Positions 9,706 through 18,961 of a DNA stretch of 64,000 nt are shown here, piece by piece (position 1 is the stretch's first letter; every line of letters begins with the position of its first letter). Source of the stretch: Shimia sp040370365 (GTDB lineage: Bacteria > Pseudomonadota > Alphaproteobacteria > Rhodobacterales > Rhodobacteraceae); assembly GCF_040370365.1 (NCBI RefSeq), contig NZ_BAABWQ010000003.1, forward strand, positions 868,001-932,000, given 5' to 3'. The position numbers and the translations under genes were made by a program. The notes beneath the pieces are model-generated. The model saw only the letters and a list, made by a program, of their open reading frames with translations. It did no database searches and had not been told where the DNA came from.

Positions 9706-10853
9706 GAAAATGGGCGGCGCATATCTTCGCAACATGGCTGACGCTGTGTGTAACGGCCACCAGTGCGCTGCCGGACACCGATCCCGCGGCTGCCGCGCGT
9801 GCAGCAGCGGACCAATTGGAAGCGGCCTCTGTGGCTTTGGCGCAATCCAAAAGCAGCCGTGATCAAGTGAAATCGCTGACCGGCGTTGTGCATGCGTATG
9901 AAAGTGGGCTCACGGCATTGCGTGCGGGGCTACGGCGTGCCTCTATTCGTGAGGCGCAACTTTCCAAACAATTGAAAGCACAAGAGGCAGATATTTCCAA
10001 ACTGCTGGGCGTGCTTCAACGCATGAGCACCGGTCCGGCCGAAGTGATCATGGTGCATCCGGGCGGCCCCATGGGCACCGCGCGGTCTGGCATGATTTTG
10101 GCAGATGTGACACCCGCGCTGGAAGCCAAAGCGGCCCAAGTGCGCCGTGATTTGGAAGAGGTCAGCATTCTGCGCAGCCTTCAGGAAGGCGCGGCACAAA
10201 CTCTGCAAGATGGGCTTGCTGGAGCACAGAACGCGCGCACCGCTCTCAGCAAAGCCATTGCTGACAGGGTTGATCCCCCGCGCCGTTTTACCGAAGACCC
10301 AGTGCAGACCGCCCTGCTGATTGCGTCAACCGAAACCTTGGAAGGTTTTGCCAGCGCATTGGTGGATCTACAGGTCGAAGGGCTTGAGGACGTTTCCTTA
10401 CCAGATGTGATGGATAGCAAGGGCGATTTGCCTTTGCCCGTTGAATCAACGGTCTTGCGCCGGGCTGGAGAAGCGGATGCCGCAGGGATACGCCGACCGG
10501 GATTGGTCTTGGCGACACGTCCCAGCGCCTTGGTGGTCAGCCCTTCGGCCGCGACGATCCGCTATCGTGGACCGCTGTTGGATTTTGGAAATGTCATGAT
10601 TCTTGAGCCCCAACCGGGCCTGTTGTTCATATTTGCCGGGCTTGCTCAGGTCTATGGCAACGTCGGGGAGGTGCTGTCAGAGGGTGCTCCCATCGGCTTG
10701 ATGGGAGGAAACGGGCTGGAAAGTGGTGCAATTCTTTCACAGTCCGGTGAAGGCTCTGGCAATGCACGGCCAGAAACGCTCTATATAGAGATCAGAGAGG
10801 GCAAGACGCCCGTGGACCCGGCAACGTGGTTCCGAACGAATGAGGATGGATAA
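9702..10853 (+). CDS. EnvC-like murein hydrolase activator with degenerate LytM domain
   Basis: A 383-residue exported protein. It has an N-terminal signal segment (about 1-23, ending near ALPDTD), then a long coiled coil (about 28-175) and a C-terminal M23/LytM-type region (about 265-378). The zinc ligands of active M23 peptidases are not seen: the usual YGH is YGN, and no HxxxD motif precedes it. That is the EnvC pattern, where the domain activates periplasmic amidases for septum splitting. The TTG start overlaps the gpmI stop by four bases, and ctpA starts three bases after its stop. The gpmI-envC-ctpA order is familiar in Alphaproteobacteria. Confidence 0.85.
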   Translation: MRKWAAHIFATWLTLCVTATSALPDTDPAAAARAAADQLEAASVALAQSKSSRDQVKSLTGVVHAYESGLTALRAGLRRASIREAQLSKQLKAQEADISKLLGVLQRMSTGPAEVIMVHPGGPMGTARSGMILADVTPALEAKAAQVRRDLEEVSILRSLQEGAAQTLQDGLAGAQNARTALSKAIADRVDPPRRFTEDPVQTALLIASTETLEGFASALVDLQVEGLEDVSLPDVMDSKGDLPLPVESTVLRRAGEADAAGIRRPGLVLATRPSALVVSPSAATIRYRGPLLDFGNVMILEPQPGLLFIFAGLAQVYGNVGEVLSEGAPIGLMGGNGLESGAILSQSGEGSGNARPETLYIEIREGKTPVDPATWFRTNEDG

Positions 10854-10856
10854 GCA

Positions 10857-12191
10857 ATGAAGAAATTCGTCGCCGCCGCTGCAGGAGGCATTGTGGCTGG
10901 TCTTTTGGTCACCACACAGGTGGCTGGGCCGCTGTTGGCGCAGGAAGCTGCGCGCAAAACCAACGTCTATGAACAGCTGGACCTGTTTGGCGACATCTTT
11001 GAACGCATCCGCATTCAATATGTGGAAGAAGTGGATGAAGGTGATCTGATTGAGGCGGCCATCAATGGCATGCTGACATCTCTTGACCCACATTCCAGCT
11101 ATCTGTCCCCAGATGACGCCAACGACATGCGTGTGCAAACCCGTGGTGAGTTTGGCGGTCTCGGCATCGAGGTCACGCAGGAAGAGGGCTTTGTCAAAGT
11201 GGTCTCTCCGATTGATGGCACACCTGCAGATGACGCGGGCATGGAAGCTGGCGATTTCATCACCCATGTGGATGGCGAAAGCGTGCTGGGACTGACATTG
11301 GATCAGGCCGTAGAAAAAATGCGCGGCCCAGTGGGCAGCGAAATTGTGATCACCGTGGTGCGCGAAGGCGAACCAGAGCCCTTTGACGTGTCAATCATCC
11401 GCGACACTATCAAGCTCACCGCCGTGCGCAGCCGCACTGTGGGTGACAGCGTTGTGCTGCGCGTGACCACATTTAACGATCAGACCACCCCGAACCTAGA
11501 AGCCGGTTTTGCAGAACAGGTCAAAGAGTTGGGCGGCATGGAAAATGTGAACGGCATCGTGCTTGATCTGCGCAACAACCCCGGCGGGTTACTAACGCAA
11601 GCCATCAAAGTGTCTGACAGCTTCCTTGAAAAAGGGGAGATTGTTTCAACCCGAGGCCGCAACCCGCAGGACGGGGAACGCTACAACGCCGTGCCGGGCG
11701 ATCTGGCGGAAGGCAAACCGATTGTGGTGCTGATCAACGGCGGGTCTGCTTCAGCCTCTGAGATTGTGGCCGGTGCGCTGCAGGATCACCGTCGCGCCAT
11801 CGTCGTGGGCACCAAGAGCTTTGGCAAAGGCTCGGTGCAGACGGTCATGCCGCTGCGGGGCGACGGTGCAATGCGCTTGACCACAGCACGCTATTACACG
11901 CCTTCTGGCCGCTCCATTCAGGCACTGGGTGTAAGCCCTGACATCGTGGTGGAACAGCCCCGCCGTCAGCCGGAAACAGAGGAAGAAGAAGAGAGCGGTC
12001 GCAACACACGCAGTGAAGCGGATCTGCGCGGCAGTCTGAACAACGACAGCCTGACAGAAGACGAGATCCGTCAGATCGAAGAAGACCGCACCAAAGCTGA
12101 GGACGCAGCCAAACTGCGCGAAGAGGATTATCAATTGGCCTATGCGCTGGATATCCTCAAAGGTCTGTCTGCGTTGGGTCCAAAAGAGTAA
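10857..12191 (+). CDS. ctpA: Carboxy-terminal processing protease (S41)
   Basis: A 444-residue periplasmic serine protease. A signal peptide covers residues 1-29 (ending PLLAQ) and a PDZ domain lies at about 95-165 (GGLGIEVTQEEGFVKVVSP). The S41 core carries the Ser in NGGSASASEIVAGAL near residue 300 and the general-base Lys in GTKSFGKGSVQT about 25 residues later. A charged acidic tail follows (EEEEESGR). It probably trims lipoproteins or cell-wall enzymes, and its position right after the EnvC-like gene suggests a shared role in peptidoglycan turnover. The gene is followed by a strong terminator. Confidence 0.95.
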   Translation: MKKFVAAAAGGIVAGLLVTTQVAGPLLAQEAARKTNVYEQLDLFGDIFERIRIQYVEEVDEGDLIEAAINGMLTSLDPHSSYLSPDDANDMRVQTRGEFGGLGIEVTQEEGFVKVVSPIDGTPADDAGMEAGDFITHVDGESVLGLTLDQAVEKMRGPVGSEIVITVVREGEPEPFDVSIIRDTIKLTAVRSRTVGDSVVLRVTTFNDQTTPNLEAGFAEQVKELGGMENVNGIVLDLRNNPGGLLTQAIKVSDSFLEKGEIVSTRGRNPQDGERYNAVPGDLAEGKPIVVLINGGSASASEIVAGALQDHRRAIVVGTKSFGKGSVQTVMPLRGDGAMRLTTARYYTPSGRSIQALGVSPDIVVEQPRRQPETEEEEESGRNTRSEADLRGSLNNDSLTEDEIRQIEEDRTKAEDAAKLREEDYQLAYALDILKGLSALGPKE

Positions 12192-12212
12192 GCACTCTTC
12201 AAATTGTTGTTG

Positions 12213-12245
12213 AAAGGCGCCCTATCTTGGGCGCCTTTCTCGTTT
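12213..12245 (+). terminator. Rho-independent terminator after ctpA
   Basis: Perfect 10-bp stem AAAGGCGCCC / GGGCGCCTTT with loop TATCTT, followed by CTCGTTTT. It ends the gpmI-envC-ctpA transcript. Confidence 0.9.
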
Positions 12246-12465
12246 TAAGAGACACGTGACCGCCTGCGCTTGCAGCGCACTGTAAGTAGATTTCAGACTC
12301 AAAAGCAACGTGCGTAGTGGCTTTGGGACAAGAGTACATATTGCGGGGTCACCGTGAACGTGTCTCACCGCAAGGGCCGCGTCTTTGATACGTGATCACC
12401 GCTGGTGTGTTGCGCGCCGTGGATGGCTTCGGTAGGACGGGTGAAGAGCCATTGAGGAGCGCATC
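12246..12465. other. Intergenic region upstream of rppH
   Basis: No gene seen. It holds a short perfect hairpin, TGCGCT-TGC-AGCGCA, at 12265-12279 without a T-run. The rppH ribosome site GAGGAG lies just before the start. The promoter of rppH should be here, but I could not place clear -35/-10 boxes. Confidence 0.4.
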
Positions 12466-12948
12466 ATGACATCAGCGGAAGTTTCCAACCTGCCCTATCG
12501 CAAAAACGTTGGTGTGATGCTGGTGAATGCCCAAGGCCATGTCTTTGTCGGGCAGAGGATCGACAGTCGTGTTGCGGCGTGGCAGATGCCACAAGGTGGA
12601 ATTGACAAAGGCGAAGAGGCACGAGACGCTGCCCTGCGTGAATTGGAAGAAGAGACAGGTGTATCTCCCGATTTGGTGACAATCGAGGCGGAAACCGACG
12701 GCTGGATCGCCTATGATCTGCCGCCAGACATTCAGGCCAAGATTTGGAAAGGCAAATTCCGCGGTCAGAAACAAAAATGGTATCTGATGCGGTTTCACGG
12801 CACCGACGATCAGGTCAACATTGTGGTGGATCATCAGGAGTTTTCTGAGTGGCGTTGGCTGCCGGTAGATCAATTGGTCGACAACATCGTGCCCTTCAAA
12901 CGCGCTGTCTATGAACAGGTTGTCGCGGCATTTGCCAACCACATTTAG
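12466..12948 (+). CDS. rppH: RNA pyrophosphohydrolase (Nudix)
   Basis: A 160-residue Nudix hydrolase that removes pyrophosphate from 5'-triphosphate RNA (or from dinucleoside polyphosphates) and so starts mRNA decay. The complete Nudix box, G-x5-E-x7-RELEEETGV, starts at GGIDKGEEARDAALRE. The N-terminal YRKNVGVMLVN and the C-terminal VPFKRAVYEQVVAAF are typical of the RppH/IalA group. GAGGAG precedes the ATG by six bases. It converges on the PAP2 gene with only four bases between the stops. Confidence 0.93.
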   Translation: MTSAEVSNLPYRKNVGVMLVNAQGHVFVGQRIDSRVAAWQMPQGGIDKGEEARDAALRELEEETGVSPDLVTIEAETDGWIAYDLPPDIQAKIWKGKFRGQKQKWYLMRFHGTDDQVNIVVDHQEFSEWRWLPVDQLVDNIVPFKRAVYEQVVAAFANHI

Positions 12949-12952
12949 CAGC

Positions 12953-13642
12953 TTAGAACAGGCGCAGATTTCGGTAACGTGGCAATTGCAACAAAGCCAG
13001 TGTGATCATTGTGACAAACAGCACCGCCAACAAGGTGTCTGACAGAAAATGGCGTCCCATAAGCACACGCAGACTAAGGCCTGCCACAAACAGGACAAAC
13101 GCACCGGCCTTTATCCAGCGATGATGCCAAGCTGGCGTCTGATTGTGCACAATCAACAGCACAGCGATCAGAAGCGCGGTCACACCTGAGCCTTCTCCTG
13201 ACACAAATGAGCAGTTTCGGGCGCATTGATCACTGAGAACAAAGGCGGGGGTAAACTCAGCTGTGCCGCCAAAATCAGTTGTGGCGCCGGGACGGGCCCG
13301 ACCCCAGTGGCTTTTGAGGATTGCGTCCACCAAGAGCGCCGGCCCCAGAAGGTAGGTCAACACGATCACCTCCCAGACTTTGTTAAGAACCGGCGTTGTC
13401 GAGCGGAACACTTTGGTAAAGCAGAGCGCAACAAGCGACGTGAGAGCAACAAGCACGATGGCTTGCCAAATGATCTCGCGCAGCCACTGAACGCTGTGCA
13501 GATCGGCCAACCAAAACCCTATTTCCGTTTTGTAGAACAGATTTGAGAACGCAATGTCCAAACTTGGAAAAGCCAAAAACACCAACGCCAGAAACGCCGT
13601 GAGGATCACGCAGTCACGCAAGGCTTTGGCGTTGACAGTCAT
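12953..13642 (-). CDS. PAP2-family membrane phosphatase (LpxE-like motif)
   Basis: A 229-residue integral membrane phosphatase. The three PAP2 motifs are visible: KSHWGRARPG, then FVSGEGSG, then RVLMGRHFLSD. The middle motif has SGE in place of the common SGH, a form I associate with lipid A phosphatases such as LpxE. Acting on lipid A or a polyprenyl phosphate is therefore plausible but unproven. The ATG at 13642 overlaps the stop of the GT39 gene (ATGA). The frame is open further upstream, but inside that gene. It is the last gene of the four-gene glycolipid operon. Confidence 0.83.
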   Translation of the reverse strand: MTVNAKALRDCVILTAFLALVFLAFPSLDIAFSNLFYKTEIGFWLADLHSVQWLREIIWQAIVLVALTSLVALCFTKVFRSTTPVLNKVWEVIVLTYLLGPALLVDAILKSHWGRARPGATTDFGGTAEFTPAFVLSDQCARNCSFVSGEGSGVTALLIAVLLIVHNQTPAWHHRWIKAGAFVLFVAGLSLRVLMGRHFLSDTLLAVLFVTMITLALLQLPRYRNLRLF

Positions 13643-15108
13643 GGCCGCAGACAATCCGCTTCTACCACATATGCAGGCAAGGCCACGCCGGACCAGCTTC
13701 CGATCTCTTGGCGCAAGTCTGCGACTTGTTCCGGTTGGCTGCCATCCCGACATGTGAGCGCATCCCGATAGGATACATACAGCACGGGGCCACTAAAGTC
13801 GTCGGGCAGAGCCAATTTTTGTTGATAGTAACTGTGCGGCGCGCCATCGGGTGGTTTTGCGTAAAACGTCAGATCGCTGTCGGCCCCATGAAAGAAGAAA
13901 TCCGCCAACATACCGCGGCTGCGCGCCACCACAGTGTCAATGTTCTGTTCCCGGGCCAACGCCTCTGCGGCTTCGGTAATGGCCGCGACATTTACATAGC
14001 GCTTTGCCAAAGGTTGGCCTTTGCCGTCGCCAATCCACATGGGAAAGAGCACCAACACGGCGATCACCGCGCTGATCGCCACGTTGAGACCGACTCCAAC
14101 CCAAAGCCCGCGAATCCGGTTGCGTTCCAGCGCCCAAAGCGTGGCGACAATGACGGCCGGCAAGATGGCGGCGAACGCCCAGTTTGCATAAGCGCGCGAC
14201 ATCAGAGCCTGGACGATCACAATGGCCCACACCGGAACAGACATCCAAATCATTGCGCGGCGGCGTGCGGGCGCCGGGGCGCGCAAGGCCAACAGCCAAA
14301 ATACCATAAAGACCGGCCCGAAGACCGCAAATTGCGAGGCGATGAATTCAGCCATACCGCCAAAGTTCAACTGTACGCCGGGGCTTTCTTCTTTGACCCA
14401 ACCGATGTTGTCCATCGTGTGAGACACGGTTGTCAGATCATTGGCAACGTTCCACAGGATATTGGGAGCAGCGACAAGTAAGAAGGTCAGCGAAAAGAGC
14501 GCCACATGCCGACCGTGCGGACGCATGGAAGGATAAAGGGCATAGGCGATCACCGCACCGGGCAGAAAGTACAGAGCGGCGTATTTGGACAGGAAAGCAC
14601 AGCCAAGCAGCGCCCCGCCCAAGAGGGCATCACGCACGGTTCCCCCGCCACACAAGCGCCAGTACAGCATCAAAGCCCCAACCAAAAATGGCGCCATGAT
14701 GGTGTCCGTGGAGATCAGAAAACTCCCCACAGCGACAATGGGCAAAGACAGGTAGGCCATGGCCACCCACAGCGCCGCGCCCCGGCGGTCTGGCATCATG
14801 GTGTGCGCAAACCCCGCAAGCAACATCGCGGTCACGCCATGAAACAGCGGCGCAGGAAGACGGACGGAAAAAGCGGAGCGTTGGATCGCCAGTTCGTCAA
14901 ACACGCGCAGCACCCAGCCGATCATCGGCGGTTTGGAAAAGTATCCAAAATCCAGATACTGTCCCCAGACCCAATACTGGCTCTCATCAACGTAGAGGTC
15001 GGTTGGACTGCCCCAAAGAACCAAGACACGTGCCAAGGTTACGGCCAAAACCGCAATCAGTGTGGGGCGCAACCAATCCTGCGCGGCGTGTGCCTCAGCT
15101 TGCGGCAT
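13639..15108 (-). CDS. GT39-family membrane glycosyltransferase (ArnT/PMT-like)
   Basis: A 489-residue polytopic glycosyltransferase that should use a polyprenyl-phosphate sugar as donor on the periplasmic face. The N-terminal loop has the catalytic acidic pair DE at 41-42 within LYVDESQYWVWGQYLD, followed by FGYFSKPPMIGW, a signature of the ArnT/PMT group. About ten or more hydrophobic segments follow, and the C-terminal 110 residues form a soluble domain. The start at 15108 lies 14 bases inside the upstream LAB_N gene. Together with the upstream GT2 it suggests transfer of a single sugar to lipid A or another envelope lipid. Confidence 0.88.
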   Translation of the reverse strand: MPQAEAHAAQDWLRPTLIAVLAVTLARVLVLWGSPTDLYVDESQYWVWGQYLDFGYFSKPPMIGWVLRVFDELAIQRSAFSVRLPAPLFHGVTAMLLAGFAHTMMPDRRGAALWVAMAYLSLPIVAVGSFLISTDTIMAPFLVGALMLYWRLCGGGTVRDALLGGALLGCAFLSKYAALYFLPGAVIAYALYPSMRPHGRHVALFSLTFLLVAAPNILWNVANDLTTVSHTMDNIGWVKEESPGVQLNFGGMAEFIASQFAVFGPVFMVFWLLALRAPAPARRRAMIWMSVPVWAIVIVQALMSRAYANWAFAAILPAVIVATLWALERNRIRGLWVGVGLNVAISAVIAVLVLFPMWIGDGKGQPLAKRYVNVAAITEAAEALAREQNIDTVVARSRGMLADFFFHGADSDLTFYAKPPDGAPHSYYQQKLALPDDFSGPVLYVSYRDALTCRDGSQPEQVADLRQEIGSWSGVALPAYVVEADCLRP

Positions 15109-15406
15109 TGTCCCTGCGTTCCTTGTAGATCAAGAAAAGGTTGCGCGAGTAGATAAACAAACCCAGAGATTGCCCAAGAATGAACACCGGGTCCTGACGA
15201 TACAGCGCGTAGGTGAACAGGATCACACCACCACCCATGGAAAAATACCAAAACGCCAAAGGCACGGTAGACCGTTTTGCGCGCTCTGAGGCGATCCATT
15301 GCACCAGAAAGCGGCCGGTGAACATCAGTTGGCCAAACAAGCCAAACATGACCCACCAGAATTCGACCCAATTGTCGACTTTAAGAAACGAAAGCAGGGC
15401 GTCCAT
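15095..15406 (-). CDS. Lipid A biosynthesis N-terminal (LAB_N) domain membrane protein
   Basis: A 103-residue protein with about three membrane helices, matching the small LAB_N domain (PF07578-like) sometimes fused to acyltransferases. The typical WWVMFGLFGQLMFTGRFLVQW and LAFWYFSMGGGVILFTYALY segments are present. Here it stands alone. Its ATG shares one base with the GT2 stop (TGATG), and its end overlaps the GT39 start by 14 bases. Function is unknown; the context argues for a helper in lipid-linked sugar transfer, perhaps a flippase-like role. Confidence 0.85.
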   Translation of the reverse strand: MDALLSFLKVDNWVEFWWVMFGLFGQLMFTGRFLVQWIASERAKRSTVPLAFWYFSMGGGVILFTYALYRQDPVFILGQSLGLFIYSRNLFLIYKERRDNAAS

Positions 15407-16176
15407 CAGGTGTTACCGTGTTCTTGGGCAACGGCAGCTTCGCTGGCACGCGCCTTCTTACGGCGGCGGATCAGCCAAGCGACACCAAAGAGGTCGACCA
15501 GGCCCACAAGCGCACGCTGTAGGTTGGAATAGTTGGAACGGCCCGCTTCGCGTGCACGATGGGAGACATCTACATGGGCCACCGTCCAATTGTTCATGGA
15601 AAAAAGCGCAGGCAGATAGCGATGCATGTGGTCAAAATAGGGAAGTTCCAGAAAGGCATCGCGTTTGAAACTTTTGAGACCACAACCGGTGTCGCGGGTC
15701 TCGTCTTTTAGGATAAACGAGCGGATGCCATTGGCCGCTTTGGAGGCCAGTTTTTTGGACATTGTGTCCTGGCGCCCGACTCGTTGACCAGCCACGAGTG
15801 CCAATTCCGCCGGGGCGTCCGCAGCCAAGAGAGGTGCGACCAGACGAGGCAACTCAGATGGTGGATTTTGCCCATCACCGTCCAACGTACAGATGATCGC
15901 CGCTTTGGCTGCGCGGGTACCGGAATGGACCGCGGCACTTTGGCCCGCAGATTGTGGGTGTGTCAAAACACGCAGTTCCGAAAACTCAGATCTCAACTTC
16001 TCAAGCACAGTCAAAGAGTTATCATCAGACTTGTCGTCAACGACGATGATTTCAATACTGTGCGTTGTGCTGGCGAAGGCATCGTGGATGCCCCGGATTA
16101 GCCCGGGGAGATTTTCTGCCTCGTTCTTCGCCGGTACCACGATGGAGACATCGGGTGATGTGGCGGATTTGGTCAT
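15406..16176 (-). CDS. Family 2 glycosyltransferase (DPM1/ArnC-like)
   Basis: A 256-residue GT-A fold enzyme predicted to make a polyprenyl-phosphate sugar. Motifs: SIVVPAKNEAENL (11-23), the acidic VVDDKSDDNS (45-54), and the metal-binding DGDGQNPP (99-106). The C-terminal RAREAGRSNYSNLQRA part is typical of this group. A hydrophobic C-terminal stretch (LVGLVDLFGVAWLIRRRKK) suggests membrane association. It is the first gene of the GT2-LAB_N-GT39-PAP2 operon, and its stop shares a base with the next start. Confidence 0.9.
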   Translation of the reverse strand: MTKSATSPDVSIVVPAKNEAENLPGLIRGIHDAFASTTHSIEIIVVDDKSDDNSLTVLEKLRSEFSELRVLTHPQSAGQSAAVHSGTRAAKAAIICTLDGDGQNPPSELPRLVAPLLAADAPAELALVAGQRVGRQDTMSKKLASKAANGIRSFILKDETRDTGCGLKSFKRDAFLELPYFDHMHRYLPALFSMNNWTVAHVDVSHRAREAGRSNYSNLQRALVGLVDLFGVAWLIRRRKKARASEAAVAQEHGNT

Positions 16177-16486
16177 GCAGTTATACCTTCAAACACAGGT
16201 GCGGGCCACCATTGGACCCGCCTCTTTGGCGCCCTTGTTCTGCTTTTCCGCATCTGGCGTCAAGTGTGGTGGCACTTTGTGCATGCAGCCTGTCGCCGAT
16301 AGCGTGTGAACCCTGTTTCAAACTGTTGCAATTCGCGTGCAAAAACTGTGCGCCCCTTGAGGCCGAAAGAGAGTTTCTTGAACCTGCGGCTTGGATTTTA
16401 AGAAAACGGCAGGACATTCCTATTTAGAAAATAGCTAACACATGAATTAATTGGCGCACGGAACAGTGCGCCGGGAGTGGACAAAA
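16177..16486. other. Divergent intergenic region between GT2 operon and chemoreceptor
   Basis: About 310 bases without a credible gene; promoters for both directions must lie here. An AT-rich perfect palindrome, CTATTT-AGA-AAATAG, occupies 16420-16434, roughly 50 bases before the chemoreceptor start, and may be an operator or a promoter element. The ribosome site GGGAG is at 16473-16477. Confidence 0.4.
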
Positions 16487-18742
16487 ATGGTGAAGGCCTC
16501 TGGCGTGTCGCTGAAATTCAAGCTGCCATTGCTCATGGTAGCGCTGACCGCAACGTTTCTGGTGACTGTTTCTTTTCTGGTCTATCGCATGGCAGAAGAG
16601 CGAATTCGCCTGAATGTGTATTTTTCGAATGAAACCACGGCCAATTCCGGTCAGCAGGCGTTGACCTCTTTGATTGATGCGGTTCGGCGTGATCTCATAA
16701 TGAGCGGCGACCAGCCAACCACCTTCCGCGCTGTGAGCAACTTTGATCGCGTCTACAAAATGATCGAAGAAGAACCGGTGGGCTACCTCACACGCACCTA
16801 CATTACGGAAAACCCCAATGCTGCGGACGCGCGGGCCGAGTTCGTCGATCCGGGAGACGGTGAATACTACAGCCAATCGCACGCCAGTTATCACCCGACG
16901 TTTCTGCGGTCTTTGCGGTTGAATGGATACAAAGATATCTATTTGTTCAACATGGAAGGCCGTCTGCTTTACTCCGTATCAAAGCAAGCCGATTTTGCTC
17001 AGGACTTCTCGAGCGGGCCCAATGCGGAGACCGGTTTGGGAAAAGTGTTTCACGCCGCCATTCAGGCAGCGCCAGGGGACATCGTGACCTCTGACTTTGA
17101 GGCATATGCGCTCAATGGTGGGGCACCCGGAGCTTTCATGGCGGTCCCAATTCTCAGCAAGAAAAAAACCGTGGCAGGTGTGCTGGCAGTGCAATTGTCC
17201 AACCAGCAAATCGTCGAGGCTTTGAGTGCCAATTTGCAGCCAGATGGACAGCAAAACATCTACCTTGTGAGTGATGACGGCGTGGCACGCAGTGCATCTG
17301 TGCTGGAAGGGCAATTTGATGTTTTTGCCCAACTCTCAAACGTGCCCCATGTGCAAACCGCCATGGCAGGCGAGGAAACCCTTTTCGAATCTGCGACAGC
17401 CCCCGGAGGACAAGAGGTCATTGCGCTGGTGAAACCTCTGAACATTGCGGGGTTCAACTGGACCTTGGTGATGGAGACCGACAGAGGCGTCGCCTTTGCG
17501 GGGGTCCAACGTGTTCGCTGGCTCGCCATTATTATGATTGCGTCTTCAGTCGTCATCGCCGCGATTGTTTCGTGGGTTGCAGCCGGTCGCGTCACCAAAC
17601 CCATCCGTGCGTTGCATGGCGTGACATCTTCTTTGGCGGAAGGAGACTATGACGTCGATATCACCGGTATGAACCGTGGGGATGAGCTGGGCGAATTGGC
17701 CCAAACCATCGGAAATTTCCGCGATCGACTGAAGCTAGCGGATCAGGCCTCATCGCGGGAAGCGAAGGCCGCGCAGAAAACTGCAGAAGTTGTGAATACC
17801 ATGAGCCAAGCACTTTCAGAGCTTGAGCGCGGGAATTTGGCCTGCGACATCCAAGACGCTTTTGACGCCGACTACGAAATGTTGCGTGAAAACTTCAATC
17901 ACAGCCTCGCCAATCTCCGCCATCTCATGTCAGAAATCGTCGTCTCCTCACAGAATGTTGGTCAGTACTCCTCTGAACAAAAGTCTGCCGCGACGGTGAT
18001 GGAGAACCGCACCGAAAGCGCGGCTGTTACGCTGGAAGAGACCGCCAAAGCAGTCAACACCCTTTCAGACGGCGTCAAAGCAACTGCGGATCGGGCCACA
18101 CGTGTGGATGACGCCATGCAAAGAGCCCGGTCTGAGGCTGAAGGCAGCAAAGAGGTTGTGACCTCGGCCGTGGACGCCATGGACCAAATCCATCAAACCT
18201 CCGACGAGATCACCCAGATCATCAACGTGATTGATGACATCGCGTTCCAAACCAACCTATTGGCTTTGAACGCTGGGGTAGAAGCCGCGCGCGCCGGAAG
18301 CGCTGGAAGCGGTTTTGCTGTCGTCGCCTCAGAGGTGCGCGCGCTTGCGCTGCGTGCGGCAACAGCCGCAGGCCAAATTCAGACCCTTACAACCGCCAGC
18401 GAGGGTCATGTATCCCATGGTGTGGCCATGGTTGGTCGGGCGGGTGACGCTCTCAATGGCATCATTACTCAGGTGGCCTCAGTCTCGGCTCTGGTCACAG
18501 AGATTTCAGACGGCGTGCGGTCACAATCGTCGGGTTTGGAAAATATCAACACAGCCATGCGCCAGCTGGACTCGATGACCCAGCAAAACACCGCGATGGC
18601 AGAGGAGGCCGCCGCCTCCAGCCAGATGTTGCAAGGCGAAGCACAAACACTTTCGGATATTGTGTCCCGATTTGATATGGAGAACAAAAGTGGCGATGGC
18701 TCAAAAAATGCGGATTCTGAAGACGTGCTTCTAAGCGCCTGA
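16487..18742 (+). CDS. Methyl-accepting chemotaxis protein with large periplasmic sensor
   Basis: A 751-residue transmembrane chemoreceptor. TM1 is at about 12-33 and a large periplasmic ligand-binding domain at about 34-343 (double-CACHE size). TM2 is at about 344-367, HAMP follows, then a coiled-coil signalling domain. The conserved hairpin tip IDDIAFQTNLLALNAGVEA, which contacts CheA/CheW, is near residue 590. I chose the ATG at 16487 (GGGAG nine bases upstream) over a TTG at 16451. No other chemotaxis genes are nearby, so it is an orphan receptor. The ligand cannot be read from sequence. Confidence 0.93.
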   Translation: MVKASGVSLKFKLPLLMVALTATFLVTVSFLVYRMAEERIRLNVYFSNETTANSGQQALTSLIDAVRRDLIMSGDQPTTFRAVSNFDRVYKMIEEEPVGYLTRTYITENPNAADARAEFVDPGDGEYYSQSHASYHPTFLRSLRLNGYKDIYLFNMEGRLLYSVSKQADFAQDFSSGPNAETGLGKVFHAAIQAAPGDIVTSDFEAYALNGGAPGAFMAVPILSKKKTVAGVLAVQLSNQQIVEALSANLQPDGQQNIYLVSDDGVARSASVLEGQFDVFAQLSNVPHVQTAMAGEETLFESATAPGGQEVIALVKPLNIAGFNWTLVMETDRGVAFAGVQRVRWLAIIMIASSVVIAAIVSWVAAGRVTKPIRALHGVTSSLAEGDYDVDITGMNRGDELGELAQTIGNFRDRLKLADQASSREAKAAQKTAEVVNTMSQALSELERGNLACDIQDAFDADYEMLRENFNHSLANLRHLMSEIVVSSQNVGQYSSEQKSAATVMENRTESAAVTLEETAKAVNTLSDGVKATADRATRVDDAMQRARSEAEGSKEVVTSAVDAMDQIHQTSDEITQIINVIDDIAFQTNLLALNAGVEAARAGSAGSGFAVVASEVRALALRAATAAGQIQTLTTASEGHVSHGVAMVGRAGDALNGIITQVASVSALVTEISDGVRSQSSGLENINTAMRQLDSMTQQNTAMAEEAAASSQMLQGEAQTLSDIVSRFDMENKSGDGSKNADSEDVLLSA

Positions 18743-18884
18743 GGTCAAAGGGCCCGTGAACTCCCTTAGTCGATGACAGCTCGACCATGAGCGCGGGGCA
18801 ACATTGCATCCCGTTCAACAGCATGTAAAAAGCACGGAGACACATGAAGTGCTGGTTTTGAGGGCCCTCTTTATGCGTCCATGC

Positions 18885-18961
18885 GGCCCCGTGGCTCAAC
18901 TGGATAGAGCAGCCCCCTCCTAAGGGGCAGGTTGCAGGTTCGAATCCTGCCGGGGTCGCCA
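18885..18961 (+). tRNA. tRNA-Arg (anticodon CCU)
   Basis: Full 77-base cloverleaf. The acceptor stem is GGCCCCG/CGGGGTC, the D arm GCTC...GAGC, and the anticodon stem GCCCC/GGGGC with loop CTCCTAA (anticodon CCT). The T arm is GCAGG-TTCGAAT-CCTGC, with discriminator G and an encoded CCA end. tRNA-Arg(CCU) genes are frequent integration sites, but I saw no integrase or repeated 3' end downstream. Confidence 0.95.

Noticed and set aside
9702..10853. Active M23 endopeptidase
   Set aside because: The zinc-binding His and Asp residues are absent, so an amidase activator is the better call.
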